From an uncultured Cellvibrionales bacterium (lineage in GTDB: Bacteria; Pseudomonadota; Gammaproteobacteria; Pseudomonadales; GM7GCV1), in contig CAJXYP010000011.1 in NCBI GenBank assembly GCA_913063225.1, positions 1 through 64,000 on the forward strand: a DNA stretch of 64,000 nucleotides, read 5' to 3'. Made by a program: the position numbers and the translations under genes. Under the pieces are notes generated by a model, which did not search any database, was not told the DNA's origin, and was given only the letters and a program-made list of their open reading frames with translations. Of the stretch, positions 1-9,334 are shown one piece after another (positions within the stretch are counted from its first letter, which is position 1; each line of letters opens with the position of its first letter).

Positions 1-60
1 CGACCACCGAGATCTACACCTCTCTATTCGTCGGCAGCGTCAGATGTGTATAAGAGACAG
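1..60. other. Illumina Nextera adapter at contig edge
   Basis: Bases 1-19 (CGACCACCGAGATCTACAC) are the end of the P5 oligonucleotide, 20-27 (CTCTCTAT) match an i5 index of the Nextera set, and 28-60 are the Read-1 transposase adapter ending in the mosaic end AGATGTGTATAAGAGACAG. This is untrimmed library sequence, not genome. It marks the physical end of the contig and should be removed before any gene call. Confidence 0.99.
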
Positions 61-530
61 CCTATAAAAACTTCTTGCACCGCATTGGACAAGCCGTCGT
101 CCATCGTGAATCGCTCGCGATCCCAATCTACAGAATCGCCAAGGCGACGCATTTGTTGGGTAATGGTCCCTCCGGATTCTTCCTTCCAATCCCAGATACG
201 TTCAATAAACTTGTCCCGACCCAGGTCGTGACGCGTTAGATTTTCCTCCGCCAGCAATTTGCGCTCTACCACCATTTGCGTAGCGATGCCCGCGTGATCG
301 GTACCTACCTGCCAGAGCGTGGAGTCCCCTTGCATGCGGTGGTAACGGGTTAGGGCGTCCATTATTGTGTGCTGAAAAGCATGACCCATATGCAGACTGC
401 CAGTCACGTTGGGCGGCGGAATCATAATACTGTAGGGCTGGTCAGATTGGTTTGGCTTGAAGCAGCCTTTTTCTTCCCAGAACTGGTACCACTTGCGCTC
501 TGCAGCGGGCGCGTTGAAAGTTTTTTCCAT
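61..530 (-). CDS. valS: Valine--tRNA ligase, N-terminal part (cut by adapter)
   Basis: Class I aminoacyl-tRNA synthetase that charges tRNA-Val in the cytoplasm. The N-terminal 156 residues are genuine. [13 protein letters not shown] at about residues 38-50 is the HIGH-type ATP-binding signature, and [10 protein letters not shown] follows, as in bacterial ValS. The family is normally around 900-950 residues, so most of the protein is missing. Reading on into bases 1-60 adds the residues [11 protein letters not shown] and a stop, which are translated adapter and not protein. It is the last gene of the minus-strand pepA-holC-small gene-valS cluster, an order typical of gammaproteobacteria. Confidence 0.97.
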
Positions 531-644
531 TGTTAGTGTATTGACCCAAGTCGATTCGGCTTGTATTTATTAGATGCTACAGAGCCGATAAAGCCGACAG
601 TATACTGGCTAATAGGGTGTTAGGGCCTGTAATTAGCTCAGATA

Positions 645-983
645 TCAGTTATTAGATTCGGAAATTTTGGCCTTTAAACGTTGCCGCAACTCAGATTCGA
701 GTTCGGGTAATACTTGATCAACTAACTCATCCACCAATTGGTCAAGGTTATAAGTGGAACTAGGGCTTATTCCCGCCATGTCTTGCTGATCTACCGTTAC
801 CGTAAGAACAGGAACTTTGTCGAGCTCAGAAGCGTCTTCCTCTGATGAGGCTTCATCCTGAGGAAGCCTCATTTCCTGCTGAACTTCGGGCCCATCCGCG
901 AGAAAATGGACAAGCTCATCGAGCTCGGTCATTAGCTTTTCTGGATTTTCCGATGAAGCCTCAGGCGTACTGGTTTTTCGCAT
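645..983 (-). CDS. Conserved small acidic protein between holC and valS
   Basis: A 112-residue, very acidic protein with no signal peptide or membrane segment. The N-terminal half is low in complexity (runs of Glu, Asp, Ser); the C-terminal half (LDQLVDELVDQVLPELESEL) looks helical and leucine-rich, possibly coiled coil. I recognise no domain. A hypothetical gene also lies at this place between holC and valS in pseudomonads, so it is probably a real conserved gene rather than a chance frame. Its function is unknown; position next to holC suggests co-transcription only. Confidence 0.7.
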   Translation of the reverse strand: MRKTSTPEASSENPEKLMTELDELVHFLADGPEVQQEMRLPQDEASSEEDASELDKVPVLTVTVDQQDMAGISPSSTYNLDQLVDELVDQVLPELESELRQRLKAKISESNN

Positions 984-1025
984 CTACTTTTGTGTAATCA
1001 GTTAACAGTTATCTATTCTAGCGTT

Positions 1026-1490
1026 TCAAAGGGAAATTTCATGGGTTTTTATAGGATATCCACGATCGCGATAATGGCCATAATTTTTCCGTAGTGCCTC
1101 TCGTGCCTGCTGCTGTGGTGGAACAAGTTCGAGTAATCGCTCGAACCGTGCATAGGCAGCGGGTATTTTTTGTGACAGATTGATCAATATATCTTCATAT
1201 TTTTCGGGCGCTTCAGTATGTCCAATACTGATAGGACAGTTGTCTTCTTTGCTAGCGTCAGCGTCCTTGCCAGAACTATCACCAGTGCTGCTGGCTAGTT
1301 GATGAGGCAAGAAGCTTTCAGGCTTATAGGACCACAGCATCTCGTTGAGTTGCGACGCCTGTTCGGCGTCAGTCGCTTGAATATATATTTTGTGGCCGCT
1401 TTTCAATGCCTTCTCAGCCAGCTTACAGGCAAGCAGTTCCAAGGCATTGTCTGGCCCTTCGGACAATACGTAAAAATCGACTGCGGTCAT
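1026..1490 (-). CDS. holC: DNA polymerase III subunit chi
   Basis: Chi subunit of the DNA polymerase III clamp-loader assembly, which links the replisome to single-strand binding protein. The 154-residue length and the N-terminal pattern (MTAVDFYVL, a helix ending ACKLAEKALKSGHKIYI, then a LNEMLWSYKPESFLPH segment) fit the HolC family. An acidic, Ser-rich insert lies around residues 68-90. The start overlaps the pepA stop by 4 bases (1487-1490), so the two are translationally coupled. The pepA-holC-valS order supports the call. Confidence 0.93.
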   Translation of the reverse strand: MTAVDFYVLSEGPDNALELLACKLAEKALKSGHKIYIQATDAEQASQLNEMLWSYKPESFLPHQLASSTGDSSGKDADASKEDNCPISIGHTEAPEKYEDILINLSQKIPAAYARFERLLELVPPQQQAREALRKNYGHYRDRGYPIKTHEISL

Positions 1491-2989
1491 CCGGCTTTCT
1501 GCATTAGAAATTCAGTAAGTAACTCGACAGGTCGGCCGGTCGCTCCTTTCTTGGCACCGGAGTTCCAAGCACTACCAGCTATATCAAGGTGTGCCCAAGG
1601 CGTTTCCCCGACAAACTCCTTTAGAAAGCACGCAGCTGTAACACTGCCGGCTTTGGAGCCGCCAATATTGCCCAAGTCGGCAAATGGGCTCTCCAACTGC
1701 TTGGTATATTCCTTCCAGAGTGGCATGCGCCAGGCCCGGTCTCCAGTGGACTTACCTGCTTGCAAAAGCTGATCGGCTAGATCGTCCTTATTTGAATAAA
1801 GACCAGAAGCATGAGCGCCTAAGGCAACTACACAAGCCCCCGTAAGCGTGGCAATATCAATCATCAGTTCGGGCTCAAACTTTTGCGCGTAAGTAATCGC
1901 ATCACATAAAACCAAACGACCTTCAGCATCGGTATTTAATACCTCAATGGTTTTACCTGACATGCTGGTAACCACGTCTCCGGGTTTGGTGGCATCGCCA
2001 CCAGGCATATTTTCTGTTGCGGCAACTAATCCAATCAGGTTTATTGGAAGCTGCATTCGTTCGACAGCCTGCATCACGCCAAACACACTTGCCGCGCCGC
2101 ACATATCAAATTTCATCTCATCCATTCCACCAGCGGGTTTGATGGATATGCCCCCGGTATCGAAAGTAACTCCCTTACCTATAAGTACCATAGGGGCAGT
2201 ATCTTTTTTGCCACCTTGGTAGCTCATTTCAATAAGTTTGGCTGGCTGGTCTGAACCGGCGGTAACCGAAAGAAGGGCGCCCATACCAAGATTTTCCATA
2301 TCTGCTTCGTCATGGATTTTGGTACTAAGAGTGGTTGAATCCTTTGCAAGTGACATCGCTTCATCTGCTAGATGGCTGGGCGTACAGTGATTTGCTGGTC
2401 GATTTCCAAGAGTACGGGTGAAGTTTGTGCCTTCTCCGATTGCCTGGCCCGCAAGAATGGAGTCGTTTAAAACCTGGTCCGTTAGATCACTAGAAACTTG
2501 TCTATAGAAAGTGAAGCTTTCAACTTTAGAGTGCGGTTTTTTTACCGTTTTAAATTGGTCAAAGCGATAGCTGGCTTTAACTATTTGCGCGCATAAATGC
2601 CTGAGTAACACTGCCGCATCTGTAGCAGTCACGCGGAGTCCGGAAACATCAATGTGGACCTCGGTCTGCGTATTTAATACCAGGTTTCTGGAGAGTACCG
2701 AAGCCATATCGTGAAACGCCTCAGCAGAAAATTCGGCCTTACCACAACGTATTAAGAAAATCGAAGAAGGCTCAGCTACAGATGATGCCCCACTAATTAA
2801 AGGGCAGCTAAGAACCGAATTAGAGGCCGTTTTTAAGAACTGGTTTTCGATCAGTGAATTAACCTTAGATTCGATGGTCGAATCAGAGAAATCCGTATCG
2901 CTAATAATTTGATCATTTTTGGCTACAAAAAGTACTAGGGCACCGGTGATATTTGCGGCGGCTGAATCTCCAGACTGTGAGAATTTCAT
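1487..2989 (-). CDS. pepA: Leucyl aminopeptidase (M17 family)
   Basis: Cytosolic two-metal aminopeptidase that removes N-terminal residues from peptides. In some enterobacteria it also binds DNA as a transcription and Xer-recombination factor. The 500-residue protein has the M17 signature NTDAEGRL at residues 352-359 and the metal-binding stretch GKGVTFDTGGISIKP before it. The start is supported by AAGGAACCCC just upstream of ATG. It is the first gene of the minus-strand cluster and is divergent from lptF across about 200 bases. Nothing is missing relative to the family. Confidence 0.97.
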   Translation of the reverse strand: MKFSQSGDSAAANITGALVLFVAKNDQIISDTDFSDSTIESKVNSLIENQFLKTASNSVLSCPLISGASSVAEPSSIFLIRCGKAEFSAEAFHDMASVLSRNLVLNTQTEVHIDVSGLRVTATDAAVLLRHLCAQIVKASYRFDQFKTVKKPHSKVESFTFYRQVSSDLTDQVLNDSILAGQAIGEGTNFTRTLGNRPANHCTPSHLADEAMSLAKDSTTLSTKIHDEADMENLGMGALLSVTAGSDQPAKLIEMSYQGGKKDTAPMVLIGKGVTFDTGGISIKPAGGMDEMKFDMCGAASVFGVMQAVERMQLPINLIGLVAATENMPGGDATKPGDVVTSMSGKTIEVLNTDAEGRLVLCDAITYAQKFEPELMIDIATLTGACVVALGAHASGLYSNKDDLADQLLQAGKSTGDRAWRMPLWKEYTKQLESPFADLGNIGGSKAGSVTAACFLKEFVGETPWAHLDIAGSAWNSGAKKGATGRPVELLTEFLMQKAG

Positions 2990-3193
2990 TGGGGTTCCTT
3001 GGTTGTGAATACTTATGCTTAATTTAACTGTGGCTATTTTGGATATTGGAGAAATAAAACCCTTATATGCGCGGTCAAATTGCCAAATTCCAAGCCAAGT
3101 TTAAAGATAGTGGTTTATGAAGCCTTTGATTTCTGAATTGGCTTCAGCTGTATACAATGGACGATATCCTATCACTAACTTCTTGGTTGCCGA

Positions 3194-4288
3194 ATGATAC
3201 TTGAGCGCTATCTTGCGCGGGAAATCCTCAGTACCACCTTTGCCATAACTTTGGTACTGATCGTGGTGGTTATGAGTGGACGGCTATCTAGCTATATCGC
3301 AGACGCAGCGGCGGGAAAACTGGCGGCGAGTTTGGTATTTCCGGTTCTTCTGGCACGCCTGCCAGAGTATCTCGAGTTGGTATTGCCGCTTTCACTATTT
3401 TTAGGGGTGCTTATTGCACTTATTCAGTTACGTCAAAACAGCGAACTTACGGCAATGACCGCAACTGGATTTGGCAGCGGTAAAGTTATTCGGGTAGTAG
3501 TGCTCTGCGGTGTTTTTATTGCATTAGTGGTCGCTCTTTTTAGCTTCTATGTTTCTCCTCGTGGTGGCCAGTACGTAAATTATTTGATTGCTAATCAAGG
3601 GCTTCAAAACGAGCTCAGCGTAGTAACTCCAGGAAAGTTTTATCAGTTAGATGCTTCTGGCGGGACAATATACGCCGCTGATATAAGTGAAGATCGAAGC
3701 CTTATGAGTGAAGTTTTGCTTTCTCGTCCGCAGACTGTCGATGGGGCGTCGCAGCCGACACTTATATTGTCCGAGAGCGGATACCCGGAATGGTCGGACT
3801 ATGGAGGCTACTATTTTGTGCTGGAAACAGGGTTGCGCTATGAAGGTACTCCAGGGCAATCAGACTTTAGGGTAACGGAATTTGACCGGTACAAGCAGTT
3901 GTTGCCAGAACCGGAGATAGAAAATACCAAGCGAGCGGAAGAACAGACGCTGATGATTCACGACCTGCTGTCCGAGAATACCTCGCTTAGGCTGGCGGAG
4001 CTCAACTGGCGTATGTCTATGCCTGTATTGGTTCTGGTTCTGGCGTTGTTGGCGCAGCCACTGAGTAATTCTTCGCCACGGCAGGGAGGCGCATATTCTC
4101 GTGTTTTGCCTGGAGTATTACTCTATGTATTTTATTTGGTCGCACTAAATGCCGCGCGTGATGAAATCGCCAATGGTGTAGCCGGAGCTATTCCTATTAT
4201 GTGGTTAGTGCATCTTGGCTTTTTGCTTCTAGCGGTGGCGCTAATTTATTATCCCAAATTCCAACTTAGTCGGGCGGCAAAAGCGTGA
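3194..4288 (+). CDS. lptF: LPS export ABC transporter permease LptF
   Basis: Inner-membrane permease of the LptB2FGC transporter that extracts lipopolysaccharide and drives it across the periplasm. The 364-residue protein starts MILERYLAREIL, as LptF usually does, has three hydrophobic segments in the first 120 residues, a periplasmic jelly-roll region at about 130-265, and three more membrane segments at the C-terminus: the standard 3+3 layout. Its stop overlaps the lptG start by 4 bases. It is divergent from pepA, the usual gammaproteobacterial arrangement. Confidence 0.96.
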   Translation: MILERYLAREILSTTFAITLVLIVVVMSGRLSSYIADAAAGKLAASLVFPVLLARLPEYLELVLPLSLFLGVLIALIQLRQNSELTAMTATGFGSGKVIRVVVLCGVFIALVVALFSFYVSPRGGQYVNYLIANQGLQNELSVVTPGKFYQLDASGGTIYAADISEDRSLMSEVLLSRPQTVDGASQPTLILSESGYPEWSDYGGYYFVLETGLRYEGTPGQSDFRVTEFDRYKQLLPEPEIENTKRAEEQTLMIHDLLSENTSLRLAELNWRMSMPVLVLVLALLAQPLSNSSPRQGGAYSRVLPGVLLYVFYLVALNAARDEIANGVAGAIPIMWLVHLGFLLLAVALIYYPKFQLSRAAKA

Positions 4289-5340
4289 AAATTCTCGACC
4301 GTTACGTTGGTGGCATGGTTTTGCGTTCAACAGCGCTAGTACTATTTGTAATTCTGGCATTGGATTCTGTAAGTGATTTACTAGAGCAAATGGGTGAACT
4401 TCAGAGCGGCTATAACCTGGGAGCTGCATTACTTTATGTAGCGCTAAAGATTCCGGGAAGCGCGGTGGATTACCTTGGTTTTTCTGCCTTAATAGGCTGC
4501 TTGGTGGGTATTGGTGGTCTCTCAAATAATTCTGAGCTTACCGTTATGCGCGCCGCGGGTGTATCCACCTTACAGGTGGTTGGCATGGTGCTTAAACCGA
4601 CGTTGCTTCTAATTATTTGTAGTGTGATAGTTTCTGAATTTGTTGCGCCAAATCTCGAGCAACTGTCTCAAAGCCGTAAAGATCTGCTGCGCGGCACTTC
4701 ATCCACACAGCAAGCTGCGGGTACCTGGCTGCGCGACGGTTCTGACTATCTGCACGTAAATGCGGTATATCCAGATGGAGAGCTCTATGGAGTAAGCCGG
4801 TTTCAATTGCAGAATAGACAGCTTGAGATCCTTAGTTTTACCGAAAGAGTAATTTATCAGAATGGTGTGTGGACTGAATATAGGGTTAACGAGACGCAGT
4901 TTCATGCTGAGACAACGGAAACACTTCGCCTGGATTCCCGATTGTGGGAAACCGAATTGACACCAAATATTCTCGACATGGCATCTATGCAGCCGGCACA
5001 GCTGTCTGTGAGGGATTTAGACGCCTTCAGTAGATACTTGGGGTTAGATACGCGGTTCGCGGGAAGCTATCGTTTGGAGTTTTGGTCAAAAATATTTGAA
5101 CCGTTTGCAATAGCTGCGTTGGTTCTTGTTGGCTTGTCATTTGTCTACGGGGCGAGCCGTAGCGTGGCCATCGGACAAAGAATATTCTTGGGGGTTCTAG
5201 TAGCTGTGGTATTTAAACTGGCCCAGGATATTCTCGGTCCAGCTAGCAGTATTTGGGGTTTTTCTCCGTTGATTGCTGTGCTGTCACCCATCCTCGTGAC
5301 AATAGTTGTTGGACTCTGGTTACTCAAGAGGCAGAGGTAG
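4285..5340 (+). CDS. lptG: LPS export ABC transporter permease LptG
   Basis: Partner permease of LptF. The 351 residues start MKILDRYVGGMVL, with the same 3 + periplasmic domain + 3 membrane layout (membrane segments near residues 15-35, 60-80, 95-120, and 270-345). The overlap ATGA with lptF indicates a two-gene operon. It ends 18 bases from the convergent RDD-family gene, and no strong terminator is visible in that gap. Confidence 0.96.
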   Translation: MKILDRYVGGMVLRSTALVLFVILALDSVSDLLEQMGELQSGYNLGAALLYVALKIPGSAVDYLGFSALIGCLVGIGGLSNNSELTVMRAAGVSTLQVVGMVLKPTLLLIICSVIVSEFVAPNLEQLSQSRKDLLRGTSSTQQAAGTWLRDGSDYLHVNAVYPDGELYGVSRFQLQNRQLEILSFTERVIYQNGVWTEYRVNETQFHAETTETLRLDSRLWETELTPNILDMASMQPAQLSVRDLDAFSRYLGLDTRFAGSYRLEFWSKIFEPFAIAALVLVGLSFVYGASRSVAIGQRIFLGVLVAVVFKLAQDILGPASSIWGFSPLIAVLSPILVTIVVGLWLLKRQR

Positions 5341-5358
5341 GGTCACAAAAAACAGTGT

Positions 5359-5874
5359 CTATTTTTTAGGGCGTTTATCCAATCTGATAATTCGGGTATC
5401 GGAATAACGGTCATGAAAAGCAATTTTCTGCGGATCAAATAGCATCCAAAAATAGCCCATGCCTAGAGCAGCGAACGATAAAAATCCTAACCCCGATCTA
5501 ACTATGCATTTTGCCAAGCTTGGTTTTCCACCATCTGCACTGACCAACTTGAGCCGCCATGTCTGCATGCCCAGAGTCGCACTTCTGAAATACCAAAACC
5601 CGAGATAAAAAAGCAAATAAGTAATGACTAAGCCTGACTGAAATAGCGGGCCACCCAAGGCCGGACGAAATTCTTCGTCCGCTTGCATCATCAGGATATC
5701 TCCTTCACTAACAACGCTTATATGCTCTTGATCGAGCTCTATACCAATAGCTAGGGCAACGGACATCACTATTGCGGAATAGGCGAAACCAACCGCAAAA
5801 AGAAGAAATAGGTCATATACAAGCGAGCCGAGGCGGGGGACTAGCTTTGCTAGGGGTAAGTTGAATGTAGTCAA
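5359..5874 (-). CDS. RDD family membrane protein
   Basis: A 171-residue integral membrane protein with the RDD family pattern: PRLGSLVYDLFLLFAVGFAYS near residues 13-33 (the Arg and Asp of the first helix), a second long helix around 80-100, and TWRLKLVSADGG followed by two more helices. The family role is poorly defined; some members act in ion exchange or stress adaptation. RDD genes are often found next to lptFG in gammaproteobacteria. The gene is convergent with lptG and I see no partner for it on its own strand. Confidence 0.85.
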   Translation of the reverse strand: MTTFNLPLAKLVPRLGSLVYDLFLLFAVGFAYSAIVMSVALAIGIELDQEHISVVSEGDILMMQADEEFRPALGGPLFQSGLVITYLLFYLGFWYFRSATLGMQTWRLKLVSADGGKPSLAKCIVRSGLGFLSFAALGMGYFWMLFDPQKIAFHDRYSDTRIIRLDKRPKK

Positions 5875-5948
5875 TGCTGAATGCCTTACAAGGAAGTGTC
5901 GGCATTATAAAGATGAGAGCCCCAAAATGGGCGTACAAAAGAAATAAT

Positions 5949-5979
5949 AAAGGCGACCCCAATTTTTAGGGTCGCCTTT
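5949..5979 (-). terminator. Rho-independent terminator of the EF-hand gene
   Basis: Perfect 11-base stem (AAAGGCGACCC at 5949-5959, GGGTCGCCTTT at 5969-5979) with a 9-base loop. On the minus strand it lies just past the EF-hand gene stop and is followed by a T-rich stretch. The flanking A and T runs make it usable in both directions. Confidence 0.85.
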
Positions 5980-6023
5980 ACCGGTATTACTTTTATCAGT
6001 ATTGCGGGGAATAGGTTAAATTA

Positions 6024-6296
6024 TTATCTGCCTGGGCGTTGACCTCCACCAGGGGGTCTGGTGTTGAATTCCTCGAGAGAAAGCTCACCATTCTCGTCTG
6101 CATCCATTCTTGCCAGCATACCTGTCGCGCCCGCTGCTTCTAATTCAGCGGCAGATAGAATGCTATTGCTGTCGGTATCAACGGTTGCGAATTCTGGTCG
6201 TTCACGCTGACCGCCACCGCCCATTCCCTGTGCGTTTACTTCAGCTACGAAAAGAAAGGCTGCTGCAGATATAGTTGTAAGTATCATCTTATTCAT
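6024..6296 (-). CDS. Secreted EF-hand calcium-binding protein
   Basis: A 90-residue exported protein. Residues 1-22 are a signal peptide (MNKMILTTISAAAFLFVAEVNA), followed by a Gly/Arg-rich linker, two EF-hand loops (DTDSNSILSAAE and DADENGELSLEE, 12 residues each with acidic ligands at 1, 3, 5 and 12), and a Gly/Pro/Arg tail. The start at 6296 is chosen over an in-frame ATG 14 codons upstream because GGAGGG (complement of 6304-6309) sits right before it and the signal peptide begins there. The gene is isolated on its strand with its own terminator. The partner or process is unknown. Confidence 0.85.
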   Translation of the reverse strand: MNKMILTTISAAAFLFVAEVNAQGMGGGGQRERPEFATVDTDSNSILSAAELEAAGATGMLARMDADENGELSLEEFNTRPPGGGQRPGR

Positions 6297-6516
6297 TTCA
6301 ATTCCCTCCATCGGGTTGGTGAAGCCATTAACTACCAATAATTGATAGGAATCTTACGATTTAACAAGAAGTTACTAAATTCACTTTTCCTGCGCGCTTG
6401 TTACTTATGCTCAAGAAATTTTTCGGGTTGGTTTCTTTATAAATCGATCTATACCGATATACTTCCCGAAATGGTTTCTGCATAGTGCCGCTTCCTTTTT
6501 TATTCCTTGGAATCTA

Positions 6517-7779
6517 GTGAACCAGAAAAGCTCTCCTGCCGACTTACCTCGATTTGTATTGCCAATCATGGCTGCAGTTGTTGCTATTGGCCCTTTTGCA
6601 ATAGATGCCTATCTTCCGGCATTTCCTTATATAGCTGCTGACCTGGGTGTTAGCCCTTTAGCTGTGGGGTATAGCTTAAGTGCCTACTTATTCGGCATGG
6701 CCTTTGGGCAGCTCTTGGGCGGGCCAATTTCTGACCAAATTGGTCGCCGGAATATCGCGGCGGCCGGCCTATCTGTATTTGTATTGGCGTCCATAGCCAT
6801 CATGTTTGTCGACCGATTGGACTACTTGATAGCAGCACGTGCAGTTCAAGCTATTGGAGCTGGATTTGCCTCTGCCGTTGTAATGCCTACTATTCGAGAT
6901 TTGTCGCCGCCAGAAAAACTTGCCAGTCGCTTGGCGATGGTGTTTTTTATTATGCTGGTGGCGCCCTTAATTGCCCCCATAATTGGTGTTGGTTTGATGC
7001 AGCTTGGTTGGCGGTGGATCTTCGGATTTTTGGCTCTCTATTGCTTGTTTCTACTAGTGATATATTTAATCTTTTTGCCTGAAACAAAGGTGAGCACTCA
7101 GAAAAAATTTAGCTTTAAAAGTATCTATTCCCAGTACCGGTTTGTATTTCAGTATCGACTTGAGGGTGTTCGAGTACCCATTCTCTATGGGCTTTCAGCA
7201 GCGCTTTCTAGCAGCATAATGCTGATATATGTCTTCAATGCGTCCTTTATTTTTCAAACCTATTTTGGTGTTTCTGATGTTATGTTCCCGCTATTTTTTG
7301 GCGTCAATGTCTTAGCCTTAGGCATCGTTCAGGGCCTCAGCGCCCGATATTTGCGCAGTCGGAACCTAATTGAGGTCGCTGCTTTTTTCCGGTTTGGCCA
7401 AAGACTGCAGCTTATTGCTATTTCTCTTTTGTGTGCAGCGGTTATTTTCACCGATACTACGCTTTGGATATTTGTGCCACTGATGGTAATTTCCTTGGCC
7501 TGTTTGGGTATCGTAAGCCCTTCTGGTTCAGGACTTTTCTTAGCTTCCTTTGATGACCACAGCGGCAGCGCTTCATCGATTCTAACCACAGGTGCATTTG
7601 CTTTTGGTGGTCTTCTAGGTGTTTTGTCAGGGTTGCTTAATAAAGCGGATCTACTTTCAATAGTTGGCATGATGCTGATAGCAACACTGCTGGCAAATTT
7701 ATTGCTGATGACGTTATCCAGAACTCACGAGAAGTCCGTTCTTGAAAAGGTTCAATCCGGCGAGATCGCTGCGGTTTAG
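6517..7779 (+). CDS. MFS multidrug efflux transporter, Bcr/CflA type (copy 1)
   Basis: A 420-residue inner-membrane drug:H+ antiporter of the major facilitator superfamily with about 12 membrane helices. The stretch IDAYLPAFPYIAADL near residues 28-42, GGPISDQIGRR between helices 2 and 3, and the length fit the Bcr/CflA subfamily, whose substrates (bicyclomycin, chloramphenicol, others) cannot be read from sequence. A GTG start is required by the frame; GGAA lies just upstream. The next gene downstream is a full-length paralogue without gaps, and the sequences before both starts and after both stops are also alike. Expression is likely monocistronic. Confidence 0.9.
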   Translation: MNQKSSPADLPRFVLPIMAAVVAIGPFAIDAYLPAFPYIAADLGVSPLAVGYSLSAYLFGMAFGQLLGGPISDQIGRRNIAAAGLSVFVLASIAIMFVDRLDYLIAARAVQAIGAGFASAVVMPTIRDLSPPEKLASRLAMVFFIMLVAPLIAPIIGVGLMQLGWRWIFGFLALYCLFLLVIYLIFLPETKVSTQKKFSFKSIYSQYRFVFQYRLEGVRVPILYGLSAALSSSIMLIYVFNASFIFQTYFGVSDVMFPLFFGVNVLALGIVQGLSARYLRSRNLIEVAAFFRFGQRLQLIAISLLCAAVIFTDTTLWIFVPLMVISLACLGIVSPSGSGLFLASFDDHSGSASSILTTGAFAFGGLLGVLSGLLNKADLLSIVGMMLIATLLANLLLMTLSRTHEKSVLEKVQSGEIAAV

Positions 7780-7944
7780 CCATACATGAATCCCCGCCGG
7801 TTACAAAACTAAAAAAATTTTGCGTCCCTATGGGGTCCGCAATTTCCTCCATCGGTTTTGTTTCCATATAAATCTATCCACACCGATTTACTTCCTTTAT
7901 TGGCTTCTGCATAGTGCCGCTTCCTTTTTACATCTCGGAATCTT

Positions 7945-9207
7945 GTGGACCAGAACCGTTCAGATGCCAATTTGCCTCGATTTGCGCTACCGATATTAGC
8001 CTCTGTTGTTGCTATTAGTCCCTTCTCCACAGATGCATATCTTCCGGCCTTCCCAGATATTGCGGCTGATTTGGCGGTTAGTCCGGTCGCTCTTGGGTTT
8101 AGCTTAAGCGCCTATTTGTTTGGCAATGCTATTGGACAATTAATAGGTGGACCTGTCTCTGACCAAATAGGCCGTCGCAAAATTGCGGTAACTGGTCTAT
8201 CTATTTTTGTTTTGATGTCCATCTCGATGCTATTTATCGACCGGCTCGACTATTTAATAGCAGCGCGAGTGGTTCAAGCGATCGGTGGTGGATTAGCTTC
8301 CGCCGTCGTAATGCCTACTATTCGCGATCTATCTGCACCAGAAAAAGTTGCCGCACGAGTGGCGATGGTCTACCTGATTATGTTGATAGCTCCGTTGATA
8401 GCTCCGATAGTAGGTGTTGGTTTGATGCAGTTTGGTTGGCGATGGATATTCGGGTTTATGGCTGCCTATTCGTCAATCATGTTAATCATTTATTCTGCTG
8501 CTTTGCCGGAAACAAAGGCGGTAAAGCAGAAAAAAATAGGATTTGGCAGAATCTTTTCACAGTACCGTTTTGTATTTCAGTATCGATTGGAAGGATCTAG
8601 AATACCCATTCGCTATGGGCTCTCAGTAGCGCTTTCAAGCAGCATAATGCTGATCTATGTGACCAATGCATCTTTTATCTTTCAGACCTATTTTGGCATC
8701 ACCGACATTATGTTCCCGGTATTTTTTGGCCTGAACGTATTAGCTCTGGCAATAGCTCAGGGGATAAGCGCCAGATATCTTCGCAATCGGAGCCTTACCG
8801 AGGTCGCCACATTCTTTAGATTCGGTCAGAGGCTGCAGCTGATAGCAGTTTCGCTGCTGTCTGCGGCAGTTATATTTACCGATATTACGCTTTGGACATT
8901 TGTACCCCTAATAGTGGTTTCATTGGCCTGCATGGGCATTGTGGGTTCTTCTGGTTCTGGCCTATTTTTAGCTTACTTTGACCACCACAGTGGCAGTGCG
9001 TCGTCGATTCTAACAACAGGAATGTTCTTTTTTAGTGGTGTGTTAGGTATCTTTTCTGGCCTATTGAATAACGGCAACCTGGTATCTGTGGTTGGCATGA
9101 TGCTAATAGCAACACTGCTCGCGAATCTAATACTTATGACTGTATCAAGAGCTCAGGAGAAGTCGGTACTTAACAAGGTTCAGTCCGGAGAGATCGCTGC
9201 GGTTTAG
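7945..9207 (+). CDS. MFS multidrug efflux transporter, Bcr/CflA type (copy 2)
   Basis: A 420-residue paralogue of the preceding transporter, aligning end to end without gaps and identical at roughly three residues in four by eye. It also uses a GTG start in the same context, with TTCTGCATAGTGCCGCTTCC upstream of both copies and GAGATCGCTGCGGTTTAGCCATA at both stops. Differences cluster in membrane helices and the central loop, as expected if substrate range has diverged. It arose by tandem duplication of a ~1.43 kb unit including its control region. Confidence 0.9.
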   Translation: MDQNRSDANLPRFALPILASVVAISPFSTDAYLPAFPDIAADLAVSPVALGFSLSAYLFGNAIGQLIGGPVSDQIGRRKIAVTGLSIFVLMSISMLFIDRLDYLIAARVVQAIGGGLASAVVMPTIRDLSAPEKVAARVAMVYLIMLIAPLIAPIVGVGLMQFGWRWIFGFMAAYSSIMLIIYSAALPETKAVKQKKIGFGRIFSQYRFVFQYRLEGSRIPIRYGLSVALSSSIMLIYVTNASFIFQTYFGITDIMFPVFFGLNVLALAIAQGISARYLRNRSLTEVATFFRFGQRLQLIAVSLLSAAVIFTDITLWTFVPLIVVSLACMGIVGSSGSGLFLAYFDHHSGSASSILTTGMFFFSGVLGIFSGLLNNGNLVSVVGMMLIATLLANLILMTVSRAQEKSVLNKVQSGEIAAV

Positions 9208-9334
9208 CCATAAATTTGTCTCAGTCGTTTACAAATCTAAAACAAGTTTACGTCCTTATTGCGGTCACGATACTCTAGTATGGATTTAAGTATAAAAACC
9301 GACTGAATTTATCAGTGCAATCTGGGGGTGTTCC

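Noticed and set aside
46-231. 61-codon plus-strand frame beginning MYKRQ
   Set aside because: Its first codons are translated adapter and it lies antisense to valS.
3000-3193. Riboswitch or small RNA between pepA and lptF
   Set aside because: I see no conserved fold or strong hairpin; treated as an ordinary divergent promoter region.
7329-8030. Minus-strand frames of 113, 76 and 73 codons over the MFS genes
   Set aside because: They are antisense to two clear transporter genes and have no ribosome sites or family likeness.
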